A DNA stretch of 11,152 nucleotides from JAENVT01 sp031370745 (lineage in GTDB: Bacteria; Actinomycetota; Acidimicrobiia; Acidimicrobiales; Ilumatobacteraceae). A program made the position numbers and the translations under genes. Location: positions 1-11,152 of the forward strand of contig JANMQX010000193.1 of assembly GCA_031370745.1 (NCBI GenBank), read 5' to 3'. How positions within the stretch are numbered: position 1 is the stretch's first letter; the number at the start of each line of letters is the position of its first letter. Shown piece after piece: positions 1 through 6,627 of this stretch. Below the pieces are notes generated by a model. The model worked only from the letters and a program-made list of their open reading frames with translations, did not search any database and was not told the origin of the DNA.

Positions 1-99
1 CCAAATGCCGTCCTCACGAGCGTGGGTCAGCAGGTGGCAGCGGCCTCCACAGTCAACACAGACGATCGTCGGCTCGGGTTCCAGTGCGATGCGGCGCAA
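1..99 (-). CDS. Partial small Cys-rich (zinc-ribbon-like) protein, N-terminal part
   Basis: This is a divergent reading frame on the minus strand that starts at a TTG (99-97) and runs open for 33 codons off the left edge. The visible peptide contains TIVCVDCGGRCHLLTH, with a CxxCxxxC pattern typical of half of a zinc ribbon; the second Cys pair would lie outside the window. There is no ATG or GTG start in this frame between 99 and 180, so TTG is the best start, and I see no ribosome binding site before it. The frame lies back to back with the ArgE-like gene that starts at 117, leaving only about 17 bases for both promoters. Function is unknown. It could be a chance open frame, but the clustered Cys residues argue for a real gene. 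Confidence 0.45.
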   Translation of the reverse strand, partial: MRRIALEPEPTIVCVDCGGRCHLLTHAREDGIW

Positions 100-102
100 C
101 GC

Positions 103-117
103 TATACGGTGAGGCCG
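103..117 (+). promoter_or_regulatory. Candidate -10 box for a leaderless transcript of the cassette
   Basis: TACGGT at 105-110 fits the TAnnnT pattern of actinobacterial -10 boxes. Normal spacing would place the first transcribed base at about 117, which is the G of the GTG start of the ArgE-like gene. That would make the mRNA leaderless, in keeping with the lack of a well-spaced Shine-Dalgarno sequence (the GGTGAGG at 108-114 is too close to the start). No clear -35 box is seen. The assignment is inference from spacing only. Confidence 0.3.
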
Positions 118-1286
118 TGCCAGCCGCAGCGGTCCCCGACGACGCTGGTTCCGAGTTGGCCGAACTGCTGGGCGAGCTTGTTTCGTTTCCAACGGAAAGC
201 ACCACGCCGAACCTCGAGCTGATTCGGTGGTTCGCCGATCACGTCGAATCGAACGGCGGCCGGGTGGCCGTGTTGGATGGCGCCGTGGGCCGGGCCAATC
301 TCCTGGCCTCTTTCGGCCCGGAGATCGCCGGCGGTGTCATGCTGTCAGGGCATACCGACGTGGTTCCGGCCGGCACCGGTTGGGCGACCGACCCGTACTC
401 GATCACCACGATGGGCGACTCGCTGCACGGGCGCGGCACGGCCGACATGAAGGGCTTCATCGCTGCGATCGTTCGCACGATCATGCAGTTTCGCGGCGTC
501 GTTCTGCGGCGCCCGTTGCACATTGCGCTCTCGTACGACGAGGAGATCGGTTGCGTGGGTGTTCGCAAGGCGCTGGAGGTGATAGCCGAACGCGACGACG
601 TCGCCCCAGAAGTCGTCGTGATCGGAGAGCCGACGATGATGCGGCCGCGCCACAGCCACATGGGCAAGCTCGCGTACCAAGTCGTGTGCAACGCCACGGC
701 GGCACATTCCAGCCTGTCGCACAGCAAGCCAAGCGCGATCACGATCGCTGTGCGAATGCTGAATGCACTTGACGATCTGCAGCGGCAGTACCGGCCGCTC
801 GGTGACCCGGAGGTGACGTTCAACTGCGGTTCGATCTCTGGTGGATCGGCCCTCAACGTCATTGCCGAGCGGTGCACGTTCACCTTCGAGACGCGCCACA
901 CGGTCGATCGCGATCCCGACATGGTGCTGCAGCCGTTCATGCGTGCCGTCGACCACGAACGAGCCTCGCTCGCGGACCACCGAGGTTCGATCGACGTCAT
1001 CGAGGTGACCCGCTACCCGGCGCTGCGAACTGCATCGGATGATCCGTGGTTGCGGATCATCGAGCGGATAGCCGACGCCGGCGCGGCCACCTCGATCGGC
1101 TACGGAACCGAAGGCGGGTTGTTCGCCGCGGCGCTCGACACCTCGGTTGTGATTTGCGGTCCTGGCGACATCGCGGTTGCCCATCGACCCGACGAGTACG
1201 TGACCATCGACCAGCTGCTGCGGTGCGAGCGGTTCCTGTGCAGCCTGGTCCAACAGGTCTGTGTCGATCCTGCCGCCGAGGGCTAG
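117..1286 (+). CDS. ArgE-like M20 family zinc amidohydrolase (acetylornithine deacetylase type)
   Basis: This is a di-zinc amidohydrolase of the M20 family, closest in motif style to acetylornithine deacetylase (ArgE), which removes the acetyl group from N-acetylornithine in the cytoplasm. With the GTG at 117 it has 389 residues, the usual ArgE length. All expected active-site elements are present: GHTDVVPAG with metal His79 and Asp81, GRGTADMKG with bridging Asp110, SYDEEIG with general base Glu142 and metal Glu143, GEPT with Glu171, lid-domain His197, and C-terminal GPGDIAVAH with metal His356. A start at GTG 84 would add 11 residues with no family likeness. It is the first gene of a run whose next member begins 9 bases downstream. 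No other arginine-synthesis gene is in view, so it may deacylate a different N-acyl amino compound. The fold is secure; the substrate is not. Confidence 0.88.
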   Translation: MPAAAVPDDAGSELAELLGELVSFPTESTTPNLELIRWFADHVESNGGRVAVLDGAVGRANLLASFGPEIAGGVMLSGHTDVVPAGTGWATDPYSITTMGDSLHGRGTADMKGFIAAIVRTIMQFRGVVLRRPLHIALSYDEEIGCVGVRKALEVIAERDDVAPEVVVIGEPTMMRPRHSHMGKLAYQVVCNATAAHSSLSHSKPSAITIAVRMLNALDDLQRQYRPLGDPEVTFNCGSISGGSALNVIAERCTFTFETRHTVDRDPDMVLQPFMRAVDHERASLADHRGSIDVIEVTRYPALRTASDDPWLRIIERIADAGAATSIGYGTEGGLFAAALDTSVVICGPGDIAVAHRPDEYVTIDQLLRCERFLCSLVQQVCVDPAAEG

Positions 1287-1295
1287 ACCTACGGC

Positions 1296-2510
1296 ATGGA
1301 AACTACGGAGACGGTGCCCCCCGACGAGACCGCGACTGAGCAGTTGCTCGCCGCGGTCGAAGAACTCGGGCCACTCTGGCGACGGCGCATGGGCGAGCAC
1401 GACACGACGTCGACGTTTCCATACGAGAACCTTGCAGAAGCAAAGGAGGCAGGGCTCAATCGACTGACGGTGCCTCGCGAGTACGGGGGTTTCGGCTACT
1501 GGATGCCGGGCAACTTCAGCGGCTTGTATCGGCTGCTCGAACGCATGGCGTATTGGGATACGAACACCGCCCAGCTGATCCAGGTTCACAATCACGCGGC
1601 GGGGATCGTCGCCTTTCACTCGTCGCCGGCGCAACGCGACCGGTACCTGCCGCAGATCGTTGACGGTGCATTCCTTGCGTCTCTCGGCTCAGAGGCACAC
1701 CTGTACGAAAATGGCGCTGAGGCGCTGGCCGCCGAACTCACCGCTACGGAAGGTGGCTATCGACTGACAGCCCGCAAGGCGTTCGCCTCCGTAGCGGCCA
1801 TCGCCAAGTACCTGATGGTGTGGTGCGCCGTGGAAGGTGACACGGCGTATGCATCGCGGATGGTCTTCGCCGTTGTGCCCACCGACGCGCCGGGTGTGAA
1901 GTTGCTCGACGACTGGCAGATGCTGGGCATGCGCTCGACGGTTTCGTGCAGCGTGGCATTCGACGATGTATTCGTGCCCGCCGACGATGTCGTCGGCGAA
2001 CCGGGCGGCTGGATCGCCAACGACCCGCGTACGTTCTCGTGCGGCTATGCGGCGAACCACCTCGGCACCGCACAGGGTGCTTTCGATTTCATCGCCGGAT
2101 ATGTGACCAGCCGCGACGACCTCAGCGGATCGGAGGCCGTCAAGGTTCGGCTCGGGAGGATGGATGCGCAGTTGTTCGCAGCGCGCTGCGCGCTGGGCTC
2201 GACGGCTGCTCGCCTCGACCGCGGCGACGACCCTGATGAGTGCGAAGCCGATGCGATCCGCACGATGCATCTGGCAAAGAACGCCGTCCTTGACATCCCG
2301 TATCAGGGTTTCGACATCGTCGGCGCTCGTGCGGCACACGAGCGATATCCGCTCGGCCAGATGATGCGCGACGCGCGTACGTTCACCCTGCACTTCCGCG
2401 ACGATCTCTACGTCCAGCGCCTCGCTGATATGGCGATGGGCAAGGGCTTCTCGGCGAAGAAGGCCCGCAGTGGCTCCACCCCGTTCGACCAGTCCGCTGC
2501 CGGGGCGTGA
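1296..2510 (+). CDS. Acyl-CoA dehydrogenase-fold flavoprotein lacking the catalytic Glu
   Basis: This 404-residue protein has the three-part acyl-CoA dehydrogenase layout: a helical N-terminal domain, a central beta domain (LGSEAHLYENG at the usual 'TEP' site, then WQMLGMRSTVSCSVAFDDVFVP), and a C-terminal helical domain (HLGTAQGAF onwards). Flavin binding is expected from the fold. The C-terminal MRDARTFTLHFRDDLYVQRL aligns without gaps to the MRDAK..IYEGT segment of medium-chain dehydrogenases and puts Phe367 where the catalytic Glu should be. The alternative Glu site of isovaleryl-CoA and long-chain dehydrogenases (before HLGTAQ) also has no acidic residue. Relatives without this Glu include flavin-dependent monooxygenases such as DszC, so oxygenation is a possible role; this is inference. 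The gene starts 9 bases after the ArgE-like gene, ends 1 base before the next start, and has no obvious ribosome binding site. Confidence 0.82.
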   Translation: METTETVPPDETATEQLLAAVEELGPLWRRRMGEHDTTSTFPYENLAEAKEAGLNRLTVPREYGGFGYWMPGNFSGLYRLLERMAYWDTNTAQLIQVHNHAAGIVAFHSSPAQRDRYLPQIVDGAFLASLGSEAHLYENGAEALAAELTATEGGYRLTARKAFASVAAIAKYLMVWCAVEGDTAYASRMVFAVVPTDAPGVKLLDDWQMLGMRSTVSCSVAFDDVFVPADDVVGEPGGWIANDPRTFSCGYAANHLGTAQGAFDFIAGYVTSRDDLSGSEAVKVRLGRMDAQLFAARCALGSTAARLDRGDDPDECEADAIRTMHLAKNAVLDIPYQGFDIVGARAAHERYPLGQMMRDARTFTLHFRDDLYVQRLADMAMGKGFSAKKARSGSTPFDQSAAGA

Positions 2511-2511
2511 G

Positions 2512-3660
2512 GTGCACCACGACACCGCTCTGCTGATCGACGTCTGCTCGATCGATTCGATCTGGGGCAACGAGCGCGAGCTCGCAGAGTTCCTTGCCGA
2601 GCAGCTCACTGCCTGGAACTGCGACCAGGTCGAACTGGTCGAATCGCGTCCGAACCGCCCGTCGGTCGGCGCACGCTTGAAGGGCATCGGCGGCGGACGA
2701 TCGCTGGTGCTGAACGGCCATCTCGACATCTACGAGCTCAGCGAAGACTGGACCCGCGACCCCTTTGCCGCGGCGTTGGAGGATGGCAAGGTGTACGGCG
2801 CGGGCATCGCCGATATGAAGGCCGGCACCGCCGCCGCCGCTGCCGCGGTGCGCCGCATCGCGTCAAGCGATCAACGATTGCGCGGCGATGTCATCTTTCA
2901 AGGCGTGTCATGTCACTTCGAAGGTGGTGTCGGTACTCGTTCGTTGTGCGCCGCCGGGTTCGTCGGTGATGCAGCCGTCGATTGCGAGCCATCGAGCAAC
3001 ACCATCGGCATCGCCCATCGCGGTGCTGCCTATCTGAAGATCACGACGAAGGGCCGTCAGGCGCACACCACGTACAAGCATCTCGGCGTCAACGCCATCG
3101 AAACGATGGAGCCGATTCTCGCCGGATTGCGCGAGCTGGAGTCGAGCCTGCCGTACGAACCACATCCGCTGCTGCCCGGCGGACCCATCCTCAACATCGG
3201 CACGATCCGGGGTGGCACCAAGCACAACCAGGTGCCCGATCGGTGCACCGTGACGCTCGACATCAGACTGCTGCCCAGCCAGGACCCCCACGATGTCAAG
3301 CGCCAGGTGGAGGACATGATCGAGCGACTGCGCACGACGGTTGACTCACGCATCGACGCTGTCGTCGAGTTCAGCGAACACTGGCTTTCTGGCCCGCGTC
3401 ACCCGTACGAGATCTCCGCCGACGCGCCCATCGTTGAAGCGCTCGATCACGCGGTCCGAGCCGTGACGGCGAATGAACCGGTGTACCAGGGCTTACCCTT
3501 TTGGTGCGACCTCGTCGCGTTGGAGCAGTTCGGGGTGAAGGGCGTCAACTTCGGGCCCGGTGACCCGCCGTACAACTTTCCGGATGAATACGTCTACGAG
3601 GCGCAGTACCTGCAGGCCGTCGATGTGTACGAACAGTTGATCCGTGAGTACTGCCAGTGA
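2512..3660 (+). CDS. Divergent M20 family hydrolase with altered active site
   Basis: This is a 382-residue member of the ArgE/DapE/ACY1 (M20) fold. Conserved features are NGHLDIY (His70, Asp72), GIADMKAG (Asp101), CEPSS (Glu159), QAH (His185 of the lid domain) and NIGTIRGGTKHNQVPD, typical of the dimerisation domain. Two key positions differ. The usual DEExGGxG segment reads HFEGGVGT, placing Phe136 at the general-base Glu while keeping the metal Glu137. The C-terminal GPGDPPYNFPDEYV lacks the metal His and has Asn355 there. It may hydrolyse by another mechanism, bind rather than cut, or bind only one metal. I chose GTG 2512, one base after the previous stop, because the protein then begins like other M20 members; GTG 2470 would add 14 unrelated residues. 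Its stop overlaps the next start in GTGA. Confidence 0.82.
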   Translation: MHHDTALLIDVCSIDSIWGNERELAEFLAEQLTAWNCDQVELVESRPNRPSVGARLKGIGGGRSLVLNGHLDIYELSEDWTRDPFAAALEDGKVYGAGIADMKAGTAAAAAAVRRIASSDQRLRGDVIFQGVSCHFEGGVGTRSLCAAGFVGDAAVDCEPSSNTIGIAHRGAAYLKITTKGRQAHTTYKHLGVNAIETMEPILAGLRELESSLPYEPHPLLPGGPILNIGTIRGGTKHNQVPDRCTVTLDIRLLPSQDPHDVKRQVEDMIERLRTTVDSRIDAVVEFSEHWLSGPRHPYEISADAPIVEALDHAVRAVTANEPVYQGLPFWCDLVALEQFGVKGVNFGPGDPPYNFPDEYVYEAQYLQAVDVYEQLIREYCQ

Positions 3661-4925
3661 GCGACATCAACATCGTTCATGCGGAGTCGCTGGCGCAGGT
3701 GCACGACGGTGGCCGCGTCAGGCGCGGCGCTACACAAGGCGATCTCGACATCGTCGCCGATGGCGCAGTGGCCATTCGCAACGGCAAGATCGCCGCAGTT
3801 GGCCCCACGGCCGAGGTGCTCGCGACCCACGGCAATGACGACGTCCCGACGATCGATGCGCGGGGGAGGTGTGTGCTGCCCGGCCTGGTCGAATGCCACA
3901 GTCACCCACTGTTCGCAGGGGACCGTCATCACGAGTATGCCGAGCGGCTGGGTGGCGCCTCGCTCGCCGAGGTCGCGGGGCGCGGCGGTGGCATCTGGTC
4001 GAGTGTCGTGGCCACTCGCGGCGCAACCGATGACGAGTTGCTTGCCAGATTGTCGACGACGCTGCAGCGGATCCTGGCGGGCGGCGTGACCACGCTCGAG
4101 GTCAAGTCGGGGTACGGTCTGACAGTCGACGAGGAGCTCCGTGGACTCGCCCTCCTGCAACGGGGACGCGCGATGACACCGGTGCAGTTGGCGATCACCT
4201 TTCTCGGGGCCCATGTGGTGCCGGGTGACCTCGATGGCGATGCCGAGTCGCGCGCCGCTCGGTACACCGACCTGATCGGCGGCGACATGCTGTCGGCAGT
4301 CGTGGCACAAGGGATCGCCGAGTTTCAAGACATTACGGTCGAGCAGGGTTACTTCACGCCGGATCAGGGTCTGCAGCTGATGAGACGCAGTCACGAGTCG
4401 GGTTTGCCCGTACGCGTGCATGCCGACGCTTGGGCGTCGTCGCGGGGTTGGGCCACAGCGGTCGAAGGTGGTGCTGTCTCGGCCGAACATCTCACGTATA
4501 CGCCCGACGAAGAGATCACCGGCGTCGGTCCAACCAACACGATCGCAGTTGTGCTGCCGATGGCGGAACTGGTCTACATGACCACCCAGCGGGCCAATGC
4601 GAGGCTGCTCATCGAGACTCACGTTCCGGTTGCCGTCGCCACCGACTTCTGCTCGTCGATCCACGCCACGTCGCTATTGACCACCGTGGCCACAGCGGCA
4701 CCGTGGTTTCGCATGACGCCGAGCGAGGTCATCGTCGGTGCAACGCTCAACGCCGCATACAGCCTCGGGCGACAGTCGTCATGCGGCTCGCTCGACATCG
4801 GAAAGCGCGGTGATCTGATCATCCTCGATTGCCCGCATCCCGACGAGGTGTGCCTGGCGGTCGGTTCACCGCTGCTGGATCAGGTTGTCATCGCCGGGCG
4901 CGTCGTGGTCGGTGAGCAGGCATGA
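3657..4925 (+). CDS. Imidazolonepropionase (HutI)-like amidohydrolase with altered substrate site
   Basis: This 422-residue metal-dependent amidohydrolase is most like imidazolonepropionase, the histidine-degradation enzyme that opens the imidazolone ring. It shows the HutI signature PGLVECHSHPLFAGDR (metal His81 and His83, Arg90), GGGI at 110-113, EVKSGYGL (Tyr153), FLGAH (His186), VHADA (metal His255), VSAEHL (His278) and ATDF (metal Asp330). Spacings from His255 to His278 (23) and to Asp330 (75) equal those recalled for B. subtilis HutI (249, 272, 324). However, the substrate-contacting Glu252 of HutI is Ala258 here, and Asn326 is Cys332, so the NPG motif after TDF is absent. No hutH, hutU or hutG gene is visible. 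I infer a related cyclic amide or amidine substrate, not 4-imidazolone-5-propionate. The GTG start overlaps the previous stop; the stop overlaps rsmD in ATGA. Confidence 0.8.
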   Translation: MSDINIVHAESLAQVHDGGRVRRGATQGDLDIVADGAVAIRNGKIAAVGPTAEVLATHGNDDVPTIDARGRCVLPGLVECHSHPLFAGDRHHEYAERLGGASLAEVAGRGGGIWSSVVATRGATDDELLARLSTTLQRILAGGVTTLEVKSGYGLTVDEELRGLALLQRGRAMTPVQLAITFLGAHVVPGDLDGDAESRAARYTDLIGGDMLSAVVAQGIAEFQDITVEQGYFTPDQGLQLMRRSHESGLPVRVHADAWASSRGWATAVEGGAVSAEHLTYTPDEEITGVGPTNTIAVVLPMAELVYMTTQRANARLLIETHVPVAVATDFCSSIHATSLLTTVATAAPWFRMTPSEVIVGATLNAAYSLGRQSSCGSLDIGKRGDLIILDCPHPDEVCLAVGSPLLDQVVIAGRVVVGEQA

Positions 4926-5443
4926 TTCGCGTCGTCTCGGGGGAGTTCGGCGGCCGCAAGCTGAAGGTACCCGACGGAATGTCGACCCGGCCGACCACCG
5001 ACAAGGTTCGCCAGGCGGTGTTCAACTCCCTCGATAGCGCCGGTCTCATCGTGGGCGCGGCCATCGCCGATCTGTTTGCCGGGTCTGGGGCCCTCGGGAT
5101 CGAAGCGTTGTCACGCGGCGCCGAGTCGTGCGTCTTCGTCGAACGCGACCGCGCTGCGCTGCACGCGTTGCGCGCCAACATCGACGCGCTGGGTTTGAAG
5201 CAACGCACGACGGTGGTCACGTCGGATGTACTCGCCTGGGTGCCCGCATTGCGTGGAGTCGACGTGGCGTTGATCGACCCTCCATATGAGTTCGACGCAT
5301 GGGATCAATTGCTCACGGTGCTCCAGGTTCCGTACATCGTTGCCGAGGCAGCACACGAGATCGAGCCGCCGCTGGGATGGCAAGCACTGAAGTCGCGTCG
5401 GTATGGTCGCACGTGGGTGACCCAACTCGAACGAGTAGCGTGA
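4922..5443 (+). CDS. rsmD: 16S rRNA (guanine966-N2)-methyltransferase RsmD
   Basis: RsmD methylates N2 of guanine 966 (E. coli numbering) in 16S rRNA during 30S assembly, using S-adenosylmethionine. The 173-residue protein begins MIRVVSGEFGGRKLKVPDG and continues with RPTTDKVRQAVFNSL, both hallmarks of the family. The S-adenosylmethionine loop is DLFAGSGALGIEALSRGA at about residues 50-67, and the catalytic (D/N)PPY motif appears as IDPPYEF. It is slightly shorter than E. coli RsmD, as in many actinobacteria. The ATG lies inside the stop of the HutI-like gene (ATGA), with a purine-rich GGTGAGCAGG just upstream that may serve as ribosome binding site. The rsmD-coaD pairing that follows is common in bacteria. 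Confidence 0.95.
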   Translation: MIRVVSGEFGGRKLKVPDGMSTRPTTDKVRQAVFNSLDSAGLIVGAAIADLFAGSGALGIEALSRGAESCVFVERDRAALHALRANIDALGLKQRTTVVTSDVLAWVPALRGVDVALIDPPYEFDAWDQLLTVLQVPYIVAEAAHEIEPPLGWQALKSRRYGRTWVTQLERVA

Positions 5444-5474
5444 GTCGCCGCATGGCTCCTCGAACGACGCTTCC

Positions 5475-5966
5475 ATGATCACTGTTCTGTATCCGGGCAG
5501 CTTCGATCCGTTCCATCTCGGCCATCTTGATGTCATCGAGCAGTCGGTCGCTTTGTTCGGTGAAGTCGTGGTGGGCGTGATGCACAACCCCACCAAGCCA
5601 AGCGGGATGTTCACGCTCGATGAGCGTGTCGAAATGATCCGCAGCAGCATCGCCTACATGCCGTCGGTGAAGGTCGTTGCCTTCGCCGGGTTGGCCGTCG
5701 ATGCCGCACGCGAGGTGGCCGCGGCATTCATTGTCAAGGGCTTGCGCACGGGGGGCGACTTCGAAGTCGAGCAGCAGATGGCGCACACAAACCACGCCGT
5801 CAGCGGTGTGCGTACTGTGTATCTTCCCTGCAAGCCGGCATTGGTATCGATCAGCAGTCGCTTCATTCGTGAGATCGCGCACTACGGCGGCGACGTTTCG
5901 GCCCTCGTCCCGCCGCCGGTCGCCGCGCAATTGTCGCGGGTGCATCCACGCGACGAGGTGTTTTGA
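5475..5966 (+). CDS. coaD: Phosphopantetheine adenylyltransferase
   Basis: CoaD transfers AMP from ATP to 4'-phosphopantetheine, the penultimate step of coenzyme A synthesis in the cytoplasm. The 163-residue length is typical. The nucleotidyltransferase signature YPGSFDPFHLGH is present with His14 and His17, followed by the family segment FTLDERVEMIR, the KGLRTGGDFEVEQQMA region, and the ISSRFIRE motif at about residues 125-133, equivalent to the ISSTxVRE nucleotide-binding motif. It begins 31 bases after rsmD and shows no strong ribosome binding site. It supplies the CoA from which the phosphopantetheine arm of the carrier protein encoded downstream (8447-8743) is derived. Confidence 0.96.
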   Translation: MITVLYPGSFDPFHLGHLDVIEQSVALFGEVVVGVMHNPTKPSGMFTLDERVEMIRSSIAYMPSVKVVAFAGLAVDAAREVAAAFIVKGLRTGGDFEVEQQMAHTNHAVSGVRTVYLPCKPALVSISSRFIREIAHYGGDVSALVPPPVAAQLSRVHPRDEVF

Positions 5967-5970
5967 GGCC

Positions 5971-5987
5971 TATCTTGACTTCGGGAA
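5971..5987 (+). promoter_or_regulatory. Candidate -10 box before the sepIVA-like gene
   Basis: TATCTT at 5971-5976 matches the TAnnnT pattern and would start transcription at about 5983, only 4 bases before the ATG at 5987. The gene also lacks a clear Shine-Dalgarno sequence, so a nearly leaderless mRNA is plausible. No convincing -35 box is seen. Confidence 0.25.
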
Positions 5988-6586
5988 TGACGCACGACGA
6001 CAAGCACGACGAGTTCGAAGACGACGAGGAATTCGACGATTCCGACGCCTTTGTGCGCAGCACGAACGGTTACGTCGGCGACGCCGAAGCCCTGTTGCGG
6101 CGAGCCATCGACGTCATCGCGTCGGCGCCCACCATGCCGCTTTCGTCGTCGCCGCGAATCGACCGCGACGAGATCATCGAATTGCTCGAGGAGTCTCTGC
6201 ACCGCCTGCCCGAAGAGATGCGCCAGGCGCGGTGGATGATCAAAGAGCGCCAAGAATTCGTCTCCAAGACTCGGCGCGAGGCCGACGAACTGCTCGAGGC
6301 CGCTCGTGTCCAGGCCGAGCGGATGGTGCAGCGCACCGAGGTCGTTCGTGCCGCCGAGCAACGTGCGCGACAGATCAGCGAGGCGGCGGACGCCGACTCT
6401 CGCCGTCTGCGTCACGAGACCGAGGACTTCCTCGATCAGCGGCTCGGCAGCTTCGAGATCCTCCTCGACAAGCTGCAAAAGACCGTGCATGCGGGGCGCT
6501 CGCGATTGTCGATCGGCGCACACCGTGGTGACGAGGTCGTCGAAGAAGAAGATCCGACAAAGGGCTTCTTCGACCAGGATCGCTGA
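5987..6586 (+). CDS. sepIVA: SepIVA/DivIVA-like coiled-coil septation protein
   Basis: This 199-residue, highly charged protein has no enzyme motif. It begins with an acidic, disordered-looking segment (residues 1-22, mostly Asp and Glu) and has a short helical segment around EALLRRAIDVIASAPTMPLS. A long predicted coiled coil follows from about residue 55 to 175 (for example RREADELLEAARVQAERM), rich in Arg, Glu and Ala. This layout, and the position after rsmD-coaD and before DUF177, fits the actinobacterial SepIVA family, DivIVA-like factors at the septum and site of wall precursor synthesis in mycobacteria. Such proteins are sometimes mislabelled as ATP synthase subunit b. I chose ATG 5987; TTG 5963 overlapping the coaD stop would add eight residues. 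Symbol confidence is moderate because similarity is mainly in layout. Confidence 0.72.
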   Translation: MTHDDKHDEFEDDEEFDDSDAFVRSTNGYVGDAEALLRRAIDVIASAPTMPLSSSPRIDRDEIIELLEESLHRLPEEMRQARWMIKERQEFVSKTRREADELLEAARVQAERMVQRTEVVRAAEQRARQISEAADADSRRLRHETEDFLDQRLGSFEILLDKLQKTVHAGRSRLSIGAHRGDEVVEEEDPTKGFFDQDR

Positions 6587-6600
6587 CTGTCACTCGCCGT

Positions 6601-6613
6601 TAACCTTGTCGTC
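6601..6613 (+). promoter_or_regulatory. Candidate -10 box (TAACCT) before DUF177-rpmF
   Basis: TAACCT at 6601-6606 lies in the 41-base gap between the sepIVA-like gene and DUF177. The same hexamer occurs before rpmF (7166-7171), and a near variant TAGGCT occurs before acpP (8405-8410). No good -35 box is visible at 17 bases. Confidence 0.3.
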
Positions 6614-6627
6614 ATGGTGATGGTGTG

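Noticed and set aside
345..1634. Long minus-strand open frame of 429 codons
   Set aside because: It lies antisense to the ArgE-like gene and the start of the flavoprotein gene, both with clear family motifs. Its Arg/His-rich translation has no recognisable motif; it results from the high GC content.
2470..2511. Upstream GTG start for the second M20 gene, with AAGAAGG before it
   Set aside because: The purine run is part of the flavoprotein coding sequence (Lys-Lys codons), and the added residues are Pro/Ser-rich with no M20 likeness. It remains possible but less likely than 2512.
3594..4664. Minus-strand open frame of 356 codons
   Set aside because: Antisense to the HutI-like gene, whose motifs are unambiguous; the translation is Arg/Gly/Asp-rich without domain features.
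3657..4925. Calling this gene hutI outright
   Set aside because: Fold and motifs match, but the substrate-contact Glu and Asn are Ala and Cys and no other hut gene is present, so a specific hutI label is not justified.
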